A DNA stretch of 64,000 bases from Pseudomonas poae. Lineage in GTDB: Bacteria > Pseudomonadota > Gammaproteobacteria > Pseudomonadales > Pseudomonadaceae. The stretch lies in assembly GCA_004000515.1 (NCBI GenBank), contig CP034537.1, forward strand, positions 1,116,001 to 1,180,000, written 5' to 3'. The notes under the pieces are model-generated. The model saw only the letters and a list, made by a program, of their open reading frames with translations, had not been told where the DNA came from and ran no database searches. Shown here in pieces: positions 50,742-60,739 of the stretch (position 1 is the stretch's first letter; each line of letters begins with the position of its first letter). The translations under genes were made by a program, and so were the position numbers.

Positions 50742-53085
50742 GCAATCATAATCAAGCCGACCAAACCCCAACCCCGCGCTACAAGCCCTACAAAGGCGCG
50801 GCCGGTGGCTGGGGTGCATTGATCAGCGTGGCGCAGGCCTGGCTGACCAGTGACAACGCGCTGAAAAACCTGCGCATGATGCTCAAGACCAACCAGAACG
50901 GCGGCTTCGACTGCCCGGGCTGCGCCTGGGGCGATTCGCCTGAAAGCGGCATGGTCAAATTCTGCGAAAACGGCGCCAAAGCCGTTAACTGGGAAGCCAC
51001 TAAGCGCCGCGTAGACGCTGCGTTCTTCGCCAAGCACAGCGTCACCGCGCTGCTGGAACAGAGCGACTATTGGCTGGAATACCAAGGCCGCCTGACCGAG
51101 CCAATGCGCTACGACGCAGAAACCGACCGTTACGTCCCCGTCAGTTGGGAAGCCGCGTTTGACCTGGTGGGCAAGCACCTCAACGCATTGCCAAACCCGA
51201 ACATGGCTGAGTTTTACACGTCGGGCCGCGCCAGCAACGAGGCGGCCTACCTGTATCAGCTGTTTGTGCGCGCCTACGGTACCAACAATTTCCCGGACTG
51301 CTCGAACATGTGTCACGAAGCCAGCGGCGTGGCCCTGGCGCAAAGCGTGGGTGTCGGCAAAGGCACTGTGACCTTTGATGATTTCGAACATGCCGATGCG
51401 ATTTTTGTGTGGGGCCAGAACCCTGGCACCAACCATCCGCGCATGCTCGAACCCTTGCGCGAAGCGGTAAAACGCGGCGCCCAGGTGGTGTGCATCAACC
51501 CGCTGAAAGAGCGCGGCCTGGAGCGCTTCCAGCACCCGCAACACCCGATTGAAATGCTCACCAACGGCGACAAACCAACCAACACCGCCTACTTCCGCCC
51601 GGCGCTGGGTGGCGACATGGCTATCTTGCGTGGCATGGCCAAATTCCTGCTCCTGTGGGAGCGCCAGGCCCAGGCCGAAGGCAAGGAAGCGGTGTTCGAC
51701 CACAACTTCCTCAACGAACACACCGCCAACGTGCTGGATTACCTGGGCAAGATCGACGACACCTCCTGGGATGAAATCGTCGAGCAGTCCGGCCTGACCC
51801 TGGTTGAGATCGAGCAAGCGGCGCGCATGTACGCCAAAGGCAAGAACGTGATCATGTGCTGGGCGATGGGCATCACCCAGCATCGCCACTCAGTGCCGAC
51901 CATTCAGGAAATCGCCAACCTGATGCTGCTGCGCGGCAACATCGGCCGCCCAGGCGCGGGCTGTGCCCGGTGCGTGGCCACAGTAACGTGCAGGGCGACC
52001 GCACCATGGGCATCAACGAACGCCCTCCGGTGGCGTTCCTTGATTCCCTGGAGCGTCGCTTCCAATTCCAGGTGCCGCGCGACAATGGGCACAACGTGGT
52101 TGAAGCGATTCACGCCATGCTTGAAGGCCGCTCCAAGGTGTTCATCGGCCTGGGCGGCAACTTCGCCCAAGCCACGCCAGACAGCCCGCGCACTTTCGAA
52201 GCCCTGCGCAACTGCGACCTGACGGTTCAGATCAGCACCAAGCTCAACCGCAGTCACCTGATGCACGGTAAAGACGCGCTGATCCTGCCTTGCCTTGGCC
52301 GTACCGACATCGACATCCAGGCCGATGGCCCGCAGGCGGTGACGGTCGAAGACTCGTTCAGCATGGTGCATGGTTCCAACGGCCAACTGCAGCCGCTGTC
52401 GAAGCTGATGAAGTCTGAGCCCGCCATCCTCGCCGGCATCGCGGCTGCGACGCTGGGCAGCAAACCGGTGGACTGGAACTGGCTGGTGGCCGACTACGGG
52501 CGCATCCGCGACCTGATCGCCGATACCATTCCAGGGTTCAAGGACTTCAACGAGAAGATCAAGAATCCAGGCGGTTTCTACCTGGGTAACTCCGCCGGCG
52601 CACGTCGCTGGAACACTCCATCGGGCCGCGCCAACTTCCGCCCGAACATCCTGCCCAAAGACCTGATTCACGAACGCACCCATGCCACAGGCCAAGTGCC
52701 GGACCTGATCATGCAGTCGATGCGCTCCCACGATCAGTACAACACCACCATTTATGGCCTGGACGATCGCTACCGTGGCGTAAAAGGTCAGCGCGATGTG
52801 TTGTTCGTCAACGAAGCGGACATTATCCGTCTGGGCTTCAAGCCCGGCCAAAAGGCCGACATCGTGTCGCTGTGGGAAGACGGTCGTGAGCGTCGTGTGA
52901 AAGGTTTTACCTTGCTGGCGTTTGATATTCCAGCAGGGCAGGCTGCGGCTTACTACCCGGAAGTGAACCCACTGGTGCCGCTGGAAAGCACGGGTGATGG
53001 CAGCCATACGCCAACGTCGAAATTCGTGGCGATCCGTTTAGAGGCAGCAAGTGACAACGGGTTGATCATGGCCCGTTCAGCGTAG
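50738..53085 (+). CDS. FdhF/YdeP-family molybdopterin oxidoreductase (one frame break)
   Basis: About 782 residues after repair, starting at GTG 50738. It belongs to the formate-dehydrogenase-alpha-like family with E. coli YdeP. The N-terminus has GGFDCPGCAWGDSPESGMVK, then ASNEAAYLYQLFVRAYGTNN, NMCHEASGVALAQSVGVGKG and the C-terminal cofactor domain (NTPSGRANF, RSHDQYNTTIYGLDDRYRG). The frame breaks near 51960-51961 (C for CC), restoring [20 protein letters not shown]. The true substrate is unproven; formate is likely only by family and by fdhD linkage. Confidence 0.92.
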
Positions 53086-53102
53086 ATTTACGGACACAAA
53101 AA

Positions 53103-53126
53103 GGCCGCTTTTGCATAAAAGCGGCC
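53103..53126. terminator. Hairpin after the FdhF/YdeP-type gene
   Basis: A perfect 10-bp stem GGCCGCTTTT / AAAAGCGGCC with a 4-base loop, 17 bases past the stop. The T-run on the plus strand is weak, so it may be a less efficient terminator. Confidence 0.65.
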
Positions 53127-53284
53127 GTTCCGAAGTAGTTAAAGACCCTCTAAATCGACTTAAGTTCCCCAGTAAAAACAGTAACTTATAGAATTGTGTA
53201 CAACTCGTGTTACTGGTCGGATTTCTATTGCCACAATCTCGATACAACCTCAGGATCGCGCCGTCATCCTCTTGAGGTCTCCCT

Positions 53285-53764
53285 ATGAAGTTCTCCTCGA
53301 TTCTCTTGTTGTCCCTTGGCCTGGTCAGTGGCGCAGCCATGGCCGGTGGCACCACCGAAGCCGGTGTGGGCGGCGCATTGGGCGGGGTTCTAGGTTCGGT
53401 TGTTGGCCAGCAGATTGGCGGTAACACCGGTTCCGCCATCGGTGCAGCGCTGGGCGGCGCGGGCGGTAGCGCGGTCGGCGCGGACAAACGCAGCCGTGGC
53501 GAAGCGGCCATTGGCGGCGCCCTGGGCGCAGCTGGCGGCAACGTGGTCGGCCGCAGCATGGGCGGCAACACCGGCAGCCTGATCGGCGCAGCCGCCGGCG
53601 GTGGCGCAGGTGGCGCGCTGGGCAACTACATGGGCAACAAGAGCGATGACGACGACCGCCGTTCGCGCGGTCGCGACAACCGTCGTTATGACCGTGATGA
53701 CCATCGTGGACGTGGCCATGCTTATGGGCATCGCAAGAACAAGCACCACTACCGCCATCGATAA
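53285..53764 (+). CDS. Glycine-zipper periplasmic/outer-membrane protein
   Basis: 159 residues. A signal peptide (MKFSSILLLSLGLVSGAAMA) is followed by about 95 residues of GxxxG repeats (GGALGGVLGSVVGQQIGG) and a basic His/Arg/Asp-rich tail (DDRRSRGRDNRRYDRDDHRG). It matches the YMGG/Gly-zipper families, which pack as membrane helices. Function unknown. It has its own upstream region. Confidence 0.85.
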   Translation: MKFSSILLLSLGLVSGAAMAGGTTEAGVGGALGGVLGSVVGQQIGGNTGSAIGAALGGAGGSAVGADKRSRGEAAIGGALGAAGGNVVGRSMGGNTGSLIGAAAGGGAGGALGNYMGNKSDDDDRRSRGRDNRRYDRDDHRGRGHAYGHRKNKHHYRHR

Positions 53765-53779
53765 GCCCGCGGGCTAACA

Positions 53780-53811
53780 ATGTGGGAGCGGGCTTGCCAG
53801 CTCCCACATTT
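53780..53811. repeat. REP-type palindrome
   Basis: AATGTGGGAGC and GCTCCCACATT arms around a short centre, after the glycine-zipper gene and before the convergent thioesterase. Confidence 0.75.
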
Positions 53812-53837
53812 GATCTCCACTGTTTGCCAGATCGCAG

Positions 53838-54275
53838 TCAAACCACCAACCGCTGCAACGCCTCGCGCAGCTTCACCGGAATCGCCACCGGCTGGTTCGA
53901 CCCTCGGTCCACAAACACATGCACGAACCTTCCTGCCGCACAGGCCTCGTCCTCGCCCTCCTTGAATACCGCCAACTCATATTGCACTGAGCTATTGCCC
54001 AGCTTGCCCACTCGCAAACCGATTTCAATGCGCTCGGGAAAGGCAATCGACGCAAAGTAATCACACGCCGAACTCACCACAAACCCCACCACTTCGCCAT
54101 CATGGATATCCAACCCGCCCTGTTCGATCAGGTAGGTGTTTACCGCTGTGTCGAAGAAGCTGTAGTAGGTCACGTTATTCACATGACCATACACATCATT
54201 GTCGTGCCAGCGGGTGATGATCGGCTGGAAGTGAAGGTAGTCGGCACGCTGTGGCACTGAATCAGGCATGGGCAC
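53838..54275 (-). CDS. Acyl-CoA thioesterase, 4-hydroxybenzoyl-CoA/YbgC type
   Basis: 145-residue hotdog protein. The catalytic Asp is in TRWHDNDVYGHVNNVTYYSF, the family signature. The rest fits (FASIAFPERIEIGLRVGKLG, GRFVHVFVDRGSNQPVAIPV). It lies 17 bases after the RecQ-like gene on the same strand. The substrate is not known. Confidence 0.88.
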   Translation of the reverse strand: MPMPDSVPQRADYLHFQPIITRWHDNDVYGHVNNVTYYSFFDTAVNTYLIEQGGLDIHDGEVVGFVVSSACDYFASIAFPERIEIGLRVGKLGNSSVQYELAVFKEGEDEACAAGRFVHVFVDRGSNQPVAIPVKLREALQRLVV

Positions 54276-54292
54276 ATCTCGTGAAGGTGAGT

Positions 54293-56229
54293 TTACAAGT
54301 CATTCAAATGGGTCTCGGCCCACTCGCGCACTTCGGCGTAGGGATAGTCTTCCAGCACAGCAAAACCCGGAATCCCCCGCGCCTTCAACTTGGTGAACAA
54401 CGGCACGCTGATGCCGCCGAGAAAACGCGTCAGGCGCTCCGCACCAGGCAACTGGCCGGTGTGTTCATGATGCCTGTGGATAAAATCACCGCACAGCCCC
54501 ATGAAATTTTTATCCACAAGCGACGGTAACCCGGGTGGTTGCGGCAGTTGCGCAATGTGACCATGACAAACCGAGCAATGCCCGCAACGCTGGGGCGCTT
54601 TTTCATCACCAAAATACTGCGCCAGACGCTGCCCCAGGCAACGTTCTGTGGCGAATAGATCAAGCATGGCGTGGATCCGCGCCACCTCCCCGACTTCGTG
54701 TTGCTTGAAGCCTGTGTATAACTCGGCGCTCAACACCTGGGGATCAAAGTCGGTGTTCAGCAAGCTGTAGACTTCGGTCATCTGCTTGCTTTCCAACTCG
54801 ATCAGGCCTTGCTCCTGGAAATAATCCAGCGCCTTCACCACTCGCCCGCGCTCGGCATTGTGCTGTTGGTAAAGCGCGTCGAAATCCACGGTTGCCCAGG
54901 TTCTGGCCCGTTTGCACACTTGGATAATTGCCGCGACAAACTGCTGCCGCTCGCCGGAAAATCGAGCCAGCAATGCTTCGGGCTCGATCAGGTATTTGAA
55001 ACGGTATTCGGCATAAAACGCGTAGCGTGGCGCGATCACGCCCCTGAGTTCCAACTGCACCAGCAACGTCTTGAGCGGCAACTCGCGGATGTTGCTGTCG
55101 TCCGATAACGAGCGCAGTAAAAACTCCCACTGCCCATCGCCTCGTGCCGCCTGTAATTGCTCCAGCACACGAAGAATACCCTCCTGCTCTGGCGTGTCGC
55201 CGTACACGAAATTTTCCAGCACATTAAGGCTATCGCGATTGGCCAACACCAGGCAGTCGGACGGCTGCCCATCACGCCCGCACGGCCGATTTCCTGGCTG
55301 TAGTTCTCGATGGACTTGGGCAGGTCAAAATGCACCACGTTGCGGATATCACTCTTGTCGATGCCCATGCCAAACGCGATGGTGGCGACGATGCAATTGG
55401 AGCGCCCACCCATGAAGCGCTGCTGGATACCCTCACGCTTATCAAAGGGTAAACCTGCGTGGTAAGCCTCGGCCTGGATGCCGTTACGGTTCAAATGCTC
55501 GGCAATCTGCTCAGCGGTTTTTTGCAGAGTGACATAGACGATGCTCGGTTGATCCGCACGCTCGCTCATCCATTGCACCAGCCTTCGGCGTTTGTCCGCA
55601 CCGGACACCGGCTCCACCAGCAGGTTGAGATTGGGCCGGTAGAAGCCCGTGGTCACCACATCGTCGGGCGCAATGGCGAACTTCGCCTGCATGTCGGCAA
55701 TCACCTTAGGCGTTGCCGTAGCCGTCAGCAGCAGTGCTTGTGGGATATTGAACTGACGCTGGTAGTCCGGCAGTTTTAGATAGTCCGGGCGGAAGTTGTG
55801 GCCCCACTCGGAAATGCAGTGCGCCTCATCCACCACCAGCAGCGAGATCCGCACACTTTGCAGGAAGTTACGAAAGCGCTCGTTCTTCAAGCGCTCCACT
55901 GAAACCATCAGGATCTTCAGCTCACCGGAACGTGCACGGGCCATTACGTCGTTGGCCGCATCGCGGCTCTGGGCCGAATCGATACTCCCTGCCGAAATAC
56001 CGTGACGCTGCAGGAAGTCCAACTGATCTTGCATCAACGCCAATAGCGGTGAAACCACCAGTGTCAGGTGTGGCAATAACACCGCAGACAGTTGGTAACA
56101 AAGGGATTTGCCTGAACCCGTAGGGAAAATGGCTGCCGCCGAACGGCCGGCCAATACGGCACTGACGGTTTGTTCCTGGCCCAAACGAAACTGTGGATAA
56201 CCAAAGACCTGTTGGAGGGTGTCGTGCAT
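54293..56229 (-). CDS. RecQ-family ATP-dependent DNA helicase (one frame break)
   Basis: 645 residues after repair. Helicase motif I FPTGSGKSLCYQLSAVLL, DEAH box VVDEAHCISEWGHNFRPDYL, motif III TATATPKVIADM, motif VI QEIGRAGRDG (after repair), then a RecQ zinc-binding segment with C-x2-C pairs (RCGHCSVCHG) and a winged-helix region. I do not see a standard HRDC domain at the C-terminus, so this may be the second, shorter RecQ of pseudomonads. The frame breaks at 55277-55279 (plus C3 for C4), restoring GRAGRDGQPSDCLVLANR. Confidence 0.93.
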
Positions 56230-56392
56230 AGGCTGTCACTCCGTTTACCGCTGTATCGAGTCAAAAACATAGATCAGCGACCGAGAAAGGCTGGGGATAA
56301 AACGCTACAAACTGATACAGAGAAAACCAGCAGGCCCGCGCAAAAACGCAGACAGTAGCACGCCTGATCAACCGGCTCACAAGGAGTCAGCC

Positions 56393-57442
56393 ATGCACCC
56401 ACCGCTCTACAACACACTACGACGTGCCAGTCTGTTCGCCCTGCCCCTGGTTCTGCTCGGATGCGCCAACCCTCCGATATCTGCACCTGAGAAGCTCGAC
56501 ACCCGCGCTTTTGAAACCCCCGAATATTTCGCGCAAAGAGCCTTGCCCATCGTCAAGGCCTCCTCCCTATATGCCCGCGGCGGTACTGGCCAGGGCGTCA
56601 AGGTGGCGCTGATAGATTCGGGCTTGAACAGGCAATTGCCCGAGTTCGAGGGGCGCGTTGCCGATCCGGGCTTTGACTTTGTGCGCAAGGTGCCCGGCAC
56701 CCTCGACACCAAGGGCCACGGCACCCAAATGGCCGGTATTCTTGCCGCCAACAAAGATGACCAAGGCATGCACGGCATTGCCTTCCAGGCCCAACTGATC
56801 CCCATGCGGTTTGGCGACGATAAAGAACCCTTCTACTTCGACACGGAAATCGCTCAAGCCTGGACCCAGGCTTATGAAAAAGGCGCACGCATATTCAGCA
56901 ACTCATGGGCCAACCCTATTGAAGCCAATACCAACGAACTGCCGATCTATGAACGACTGATGGGCGATTCGCTGGAGGTCGCCAAGAAGCTAGTGGCCAA
57001 TGGCGCCGTGTTCGTCTTTTCCACCGGAAATGAAATCAAGCGCGAACCCCTCGCCGAGCCCGGCCTTCCCGCACTGGTGCCCGAATTGGAAAAGGGCTGG
57101 ATCGCCGTCATGGCACTCAACAGCGATGGCACTGCTATCAACCAGAAGTCCAATTACTGTGGCCTGGCCGCTCGATGGTGCATTGCCGTACCGGGTGGTG
57201 ATGGCCGCGCAGGTTTATTAACTACCAGCAAGGACGGAGGCTATGGCCCGACTGCGGGCACCTCGCCAGCCGCTGCGCTGGTCAGCGGAGCATTGGCCGC
57301 ACTGCAAAGTCGCTACCCGCAAATGACGCCCCAACAACTACGCGAGCGCCTGCTCAGCACCGCCAATCGAACGGGTATCTACGCCAACAGCGAAGCCTAT
57401 GGGCGCGGCTTGATGGACTTGGAGGCGGCTTCACGGCCTTAA
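56393..57442 (+). CDS. Subtilisin-like (S8) serine protease lipoprotein
   Basis: 349 residues. A lipoprotein signal with lipobox LLGC (FALPLVLLGCANPP) anchors it to a membrane. The catalytic triad is complete: Asp in KVALIDSGLNRQLPEFEG, His in TKGHGTQMAGILAANKDD, Ser in TAGTSPAAALVSGALAALQS, with the oxyanion Asn in FSTGNEI. Many related proteases in pseudomonads are autotransporters with a C-terminal barrel; this one ends right after the protease domain. The substrate is unknown. Confidence 0.9.
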   Translation: MHPPLYNTLRRASLFALPLVLLGCANPPISAPEKLDTRAFETPEYFAQRALPIVKASSLYARGGTGQGVKVALIDSGLNRQLPEFEGRVADPGFDFVRKVPGTLDTKGHGTQMAGILAANKDDQGMHGIAFQAQLIPMRFGDDKEPFYFDTEIAQAWTQAYEKGARIFSNSWANPIEANTNELPIYERLMGDSLEVAKKLVANGAVFVFSTGNEIKREPLAEPGLPALVPELEKGWIAVMALNSDGTAINQKSNYCGLAARWCIAVPGGDGRAGLLTTSKDGGYGPTAGTSPAAALVSGALAALQSRYPQMTPQQLRERLLSTANRTGIYANSEAYGRGLMDLEAASRP

Positions 57443-57577
57443 ATCGACCCTTACGTATGTTCACGCACAGAACCCTGGTCAGTGGTTCTACCTAACTGTG
57501 TGTGTATTCCTGATAGGCTTGGCACTCTTCATCACTCGAAACAAATACCGCCCTCACCCACTCCTGCGTGACCCACC

Positions 57578-57934
57578 ATGAACCTGGCTCCCGACCTCCC
57601 CGATGACCACGAGTTACAGCAACTCCTGCAGTTGCTCCACGAAGAAGTCGGCTTGCCCCAACACAAGGCCGTCCGACTGCAAACCTCGATCAACTTTGAT
57701 CTGGGCTGCGACGGTGCCGAGGCCAAGCAATTCATGGAAGCCGTGGAGCAAGCGTTTGAGCTCGACCTCGGCGACTACGATGCTTACCGTTACTTCAACC
57801 CACCGGTATTCGATGTATTCCTCAAACACCGCGCCAAGGGCCGTGGTAAAAAAATCCCGCTGACCATTGGCATGCTGCACCTGGCTATCAAGGCCCATGG
57901 CTGGGACACGCAGACCCTCGAAAAACTGGGCTAA
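57578..57934 (+). CDS. DUF1493 acyl-carrier-protein-like protein
   Basis: 118 residues. It matches DUF1493: an ACP-like N-terminus (QTSINFDLGCDGAEAKQFME) and DYDAYRYFNPPVFDVF. Some DUF1493 members sit near acyl-modifying enzymes, but none is adjacent here. The D-L-G-C-D-G-A sequence stands where an ACP would have the phosphopantetheine serine, so a carrier role is doubtful. Confidence 0.8.
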   Translation: MNLAPDLPDDHELQQLLQLLHEEVGLPQHKAVRLQTSINFDLGCDGAEAKQFMEAVEQAFELDLGDYDAYRYFNPPVFDVFLKHRAKGRGKKIPLTIGMLHLAIKAHGWDTQTLEKLG

Positions 57935-57957
57935 TCCAAAGCACAACGTAGATCGAA

Positions 57958-58047
57958 TGTGGGAGCGGGCTTGCTCGCGAATGCGGTGGATCAGTCGACC
58001 TCTTCAGTGACTGAAACTGCGCATTCGCGAGCAAGCCCGCTCCCACA
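57958..58047. repeat. Paired REP elements (inverted)
   Basis: Two near-perfect 28-base units in opposite orientation around a spacer of about 33 bases, between the DUF1493 gene and the transporter gene. Confidence 0.85.
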
Positions 58048-58098
58048 CTTGTTTTGCGTTAACCTGACGAGCCGCGCTTACAACACCAAGGACCTTAC

Positions 58099-58962
58099 AT
58101 GGACGTAACAATGGGCCTGCTGGCCGCCCTGCTCTGGGGCGGTACGGATTTTCTCGTGGGCCTCAATGCTCGCGCCGTGGGCGTCAAGCGCGCCGTGTAC
58201 TTCGGCCAAGCCCTAGGCTTCCTGATCATGACCCTGCTGTTGGTCATCGTTCCTACCTTCCTGTCCAAATCCCTCGACGCCCCTCTAAGCGTCTGGCTGC
58301 TGGGTATTGCCGCCGCCCTGCTCACGGTGTCTGGTGCCCTCGCATTGTCCAAGGCCTTCGCCCTGGGCAAGGCCGCCATCGTCGCGCCGCTGGTGACGTC
58401 CTACGGCGTAGTGACCACGCTGCTGTCGTGGGCCAGCGGCGAACACATCAGCCTGATCCAACTCGGCTGCATCGCCCTGTGCGTGGTAGGCGTAATACTC
58501 TCCAGCATCCACAAGGACAACGGCACGCCCCACAACAACCCACGCCTGTCCATCGCCTACGCCATGCTCGCCGCTTTGCTGTATGGCACCAGTTTCTGGT
58601 TGCAAGGCCGCTACACACTGCCGGCGCTTGGGCCTATCACCATGCTGTGGCTAGGCTACCTGGTCGGCCTGTGCGTATTGGTAGTGATGGTATTGAAGGT
58701 CAAAGACGGCCTGAAAATCCCGCCACTGAAAAACTGCGCGACGTTGACCGGTGCCAGCTTGATGAACCTGGGTGGGTTCTCGGCGTTTTCATGGGGGTCG
58801 ATGGCGGGGTCGGTTTCGGTGGTGACGGTGATCAGTACGTTGTCGGGCGGGATCGCGGCAATTCTGGGTTTTGTGTTTTTCAAGGAGCGGCTATCGGCGG
58901 TGCAAGTGCTGGGGGTCGTATTAGTGCTGGTCGGCGCGGTGGTCTTGCACGTCGCTGACTAA
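58099..58962 (+). CDS. DMT-superfamily (EamA) transporter
   Basis: 287 residues with about ten transmembrane helices in two repeats (LLAALLWGGTDFLVGLNARA and MLAALLYGTSFWLQGRYTLP are the two EamA starts). The final repeat ends FFKERLSAVQVLGVVLVLVG. Drug/metabolite exporter; substrate not predictable. A terminator follows. Confidence 0.9.
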   Translation: MDVTMGLLAALLWGGTDFLVGLNARAVGVKRAVYFGQALGFLIMTLLLVIVPTFLSKSLDAPLSVWLLGIAAALLTVSGALALSKAFALGKAAIVAPLVTSYGVVTTLLSWASGEHISLIQLGCIALCVVGVILSSIHKDNGTPHNNPRLSIAYAMLAALLYGTSFWLQGRYTLPALGPITMLWLGYLVGLCVLVVMVLKVKDGLKIPPLKNCATLTGASLMNLGGFSAFSWGSMAGSVSVVTVISTLSGGIAAILGFVFFKERLSAVQVLGVVLVLVGAVVLHVAD

Positions 58963-58974
58963 CCTCTCGCGCAC

Positions 58975-59004
58975 AAAAAAGCCGCCCACAAGAGGCGGCT
59001 TTTT
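58975..59004. terminator. Bidirectional terminator between the DMT transporter and pckA
   Basis: GCCGCC / GGCGGC stem with a 7-base loop, AAAAAA upstream and TTTTT downstream. Confidence 0.88.
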
Positions 59005-59019
59005 CACAACGACTGAATC

Positions 59020-60561
59020 TTACAACTTAGGACCGGCAGCCTTGATCGCATCGCTCACTTCAAACTTCTTGAAGTTCTCGATGAACAAGCCAGCCAGTGC
59101 CTTCGCAGCTTCATCGTAGGCAGCTTTGTCAGCCCAGGTGTTACGTGGGTTCAACAGGCCAGTCTCAACGCCCGGTACGGCCAACGGCACGTCGAGGTTG
59201 ATGGTGTCGAGGTGTTCGGTTTCAGCACCGATCAACGCGCCGCTCTGGATCGCTGCGATCACGCCGCGAGTGGTCGGGATGTTGAAGCGGTTGCCGACGC
59301 CGTAGCCGCCGCCGGTCCAGCCGGTGTTGACCAGGTAGACCTTGGAACCGAAACCACGAATGCGCTTGATCAGCAGCTCAGCGTATTCGCCAGCTGGGCG
59401 CGGGAAGAATGGCGCGCCGAAGCAGGTGGAGAAGGTCGACTTGATGCCGCCGCCGGAACCCATTTCAGTCGAGCCCACCAGAGCGGTGTAGCCGGACAGG
59501 AAGTGGTAGGCCGCTTGCTCTTCGCTGAGGATCGACACCGGTGGCAGCACGCCAGTCAGGTCGCAGGTCAGGAAGATCACAGCGTTTGGCTCGCCGCCCA
59601 GGTTCTTCTCGGAACGCTTGGCAACGTGTTCCAGCGGGTAGGCGGCACGGCTGTTCTGGGTCAGGCTGACATCGGTGTAGTCGGCGTGCTTGGCGTCGTT
59701 GATCACGACGTTTTCCAGCACAGCGCCATGCTTGATGGCTTTCCAGATAACCGGCTCGTTCTTCTCGGAGAGGTCGATGCACTTGGCATAGCAACCGCCT
59801 TCGATGTTGAACACCACGCCTTCGCCCCAACCGTGTTCGTCGTCACCGATCAGGTAACGGCTTTCGTCGGCGGACAGGGTGGTTTTACCGGTGCCCGACA
59901 GACCGAAGAACAGGGTCACGTCGCCTGCTTCACCAATGTTGGCGGCGCAGTGCATCGGCAGCACGTCGGAAGCCGGCAGCAGGAAGTTCTGCACCGAGAA
60001 CATGGCTTTCTTCATTTCACCGGCGTAACGCATGCCGGCAATCAGCACTTTCTTCTGGGCGAAGTTGAGGATCACGCAACCGTCGGAATTGGTGCCGTCA
60101 CGTTCTGGCACGCATTCGAAGTTGGCCACGTTGAGCACTTGCCATTCTTCACGACCGGCCGGGTTGTACTGTGCCGGGTTGATGAACAGGCAACGACCGA
60201 ACAGGTTCTGCCAGGCAGTCTGGGTGGTCATTTTCACGGCCAGGTAGTGATCTTCGGCAGCACCTACGTGAACGTGGGAAACGAAATGCTCTTGCGCGTT
60301 ATTGAAGGCCTCGACGCGAGCCCACAGGGCATCGAACTTGTCGGCCGGGAACTTGCGGTTGATCGGGCCCCAGGCGATAGCATCCTGGGTAGTCGGCTCT
60401 TCAACGATGAAACGGTCGACTGGCGAACGACCGGTACGGTGACCGGTTTCTACGACCAGCGCGCCAGTATCGGCAAGCACGCCTTCACCGCGCTGCAGGG
60501 CTTCTTTGACCAGATCGTCAACACTCAGATCGGTGTATACGGCGTTATTGGCTTGCGTCAT
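59020..60561 (-). CDS. pckA: Phosphoenolpyruvate carboxykinase (ATP)
   Basis: 513 residues. It converts oxaloacetate and ATP to PEP, CO2 and ADP, the first step of gluconeogenesis. Kinase P-loop [40 protein letters not shown] (metal site), [14 protein letters not shown] and [20 protein letters not shown]. The start ATG at 60561 and length match the family. The gene reads without breaks. Confidence 0.97.
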   Translation of the reverse strand: MTQANNAVYTDLSVDDLVKEALQRGEGVLADTGALVVETGHRTGRSPVDRFIVEEPTTQDAIAWGPINRKFPADKFDALWARVEAFNNAQEHFVSHVHVGAAEDHYLAVKMTTQTAWQNLFGRCLFINPAQYNPAGREEWQVLNVANFECVPERDGTNSDGCVILNFAQKKVLIAGMRYAGEMKKAMFSVQNFLLPASDVLPMHCAANIGEAGDVTLFFGLSGTGKTTLSADESRYLIGDDEHGWGEGVVFNIEGGCYAKCIDLSEKNEPVIWKAIKHGAVLENVVINDAKHADYTDVSLTQNSRAAYPLEHVAKRSEKNLGGEPNAVIFLTCDLTGVLPPVSILSEEQAAYHFLSGYTALVGSTEMGSGGGIKSTFSTCFGAPFFPRPAGEYAELLIKRIRGFGSKVYLVNTGWTGGGYGVGNRFNIPTTRGVIAAIQSGALIGAETEHLDTINLDVPLAVPGVETGLLNPRNTWADKAAYDEAAKALAGLFIENFKKFEVSDAIKAAGPKL

Positions 60562-60739
60562 GAGGTTCCCCGTCGGCCTATGGCCGAGTGCTCCAAACGT
60601 TTTGTAGTAGAAAGTTGCGCACTACTACCGCGAAAAAAGTGGGCCGGATTATGCCAGAAAAGCCCAAAAGAGTAGGGCCCTCCCGTCAGAACTGCGCTAA
60701 TCCGGCGTTTGTCAGGTGATTTACCTGTGCTTAAACGTT

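Noticed and set aside
45987..58047. CRISPR array from the repeated TGTGGGAGC units
   Set aside because: The copies are kilobases apart, palindromic and placed after genes, which is the REP pattern.
59212..60675. Plus-strand ORF of 487 codons
   Set aside because: Antisense to pckA; no family features.
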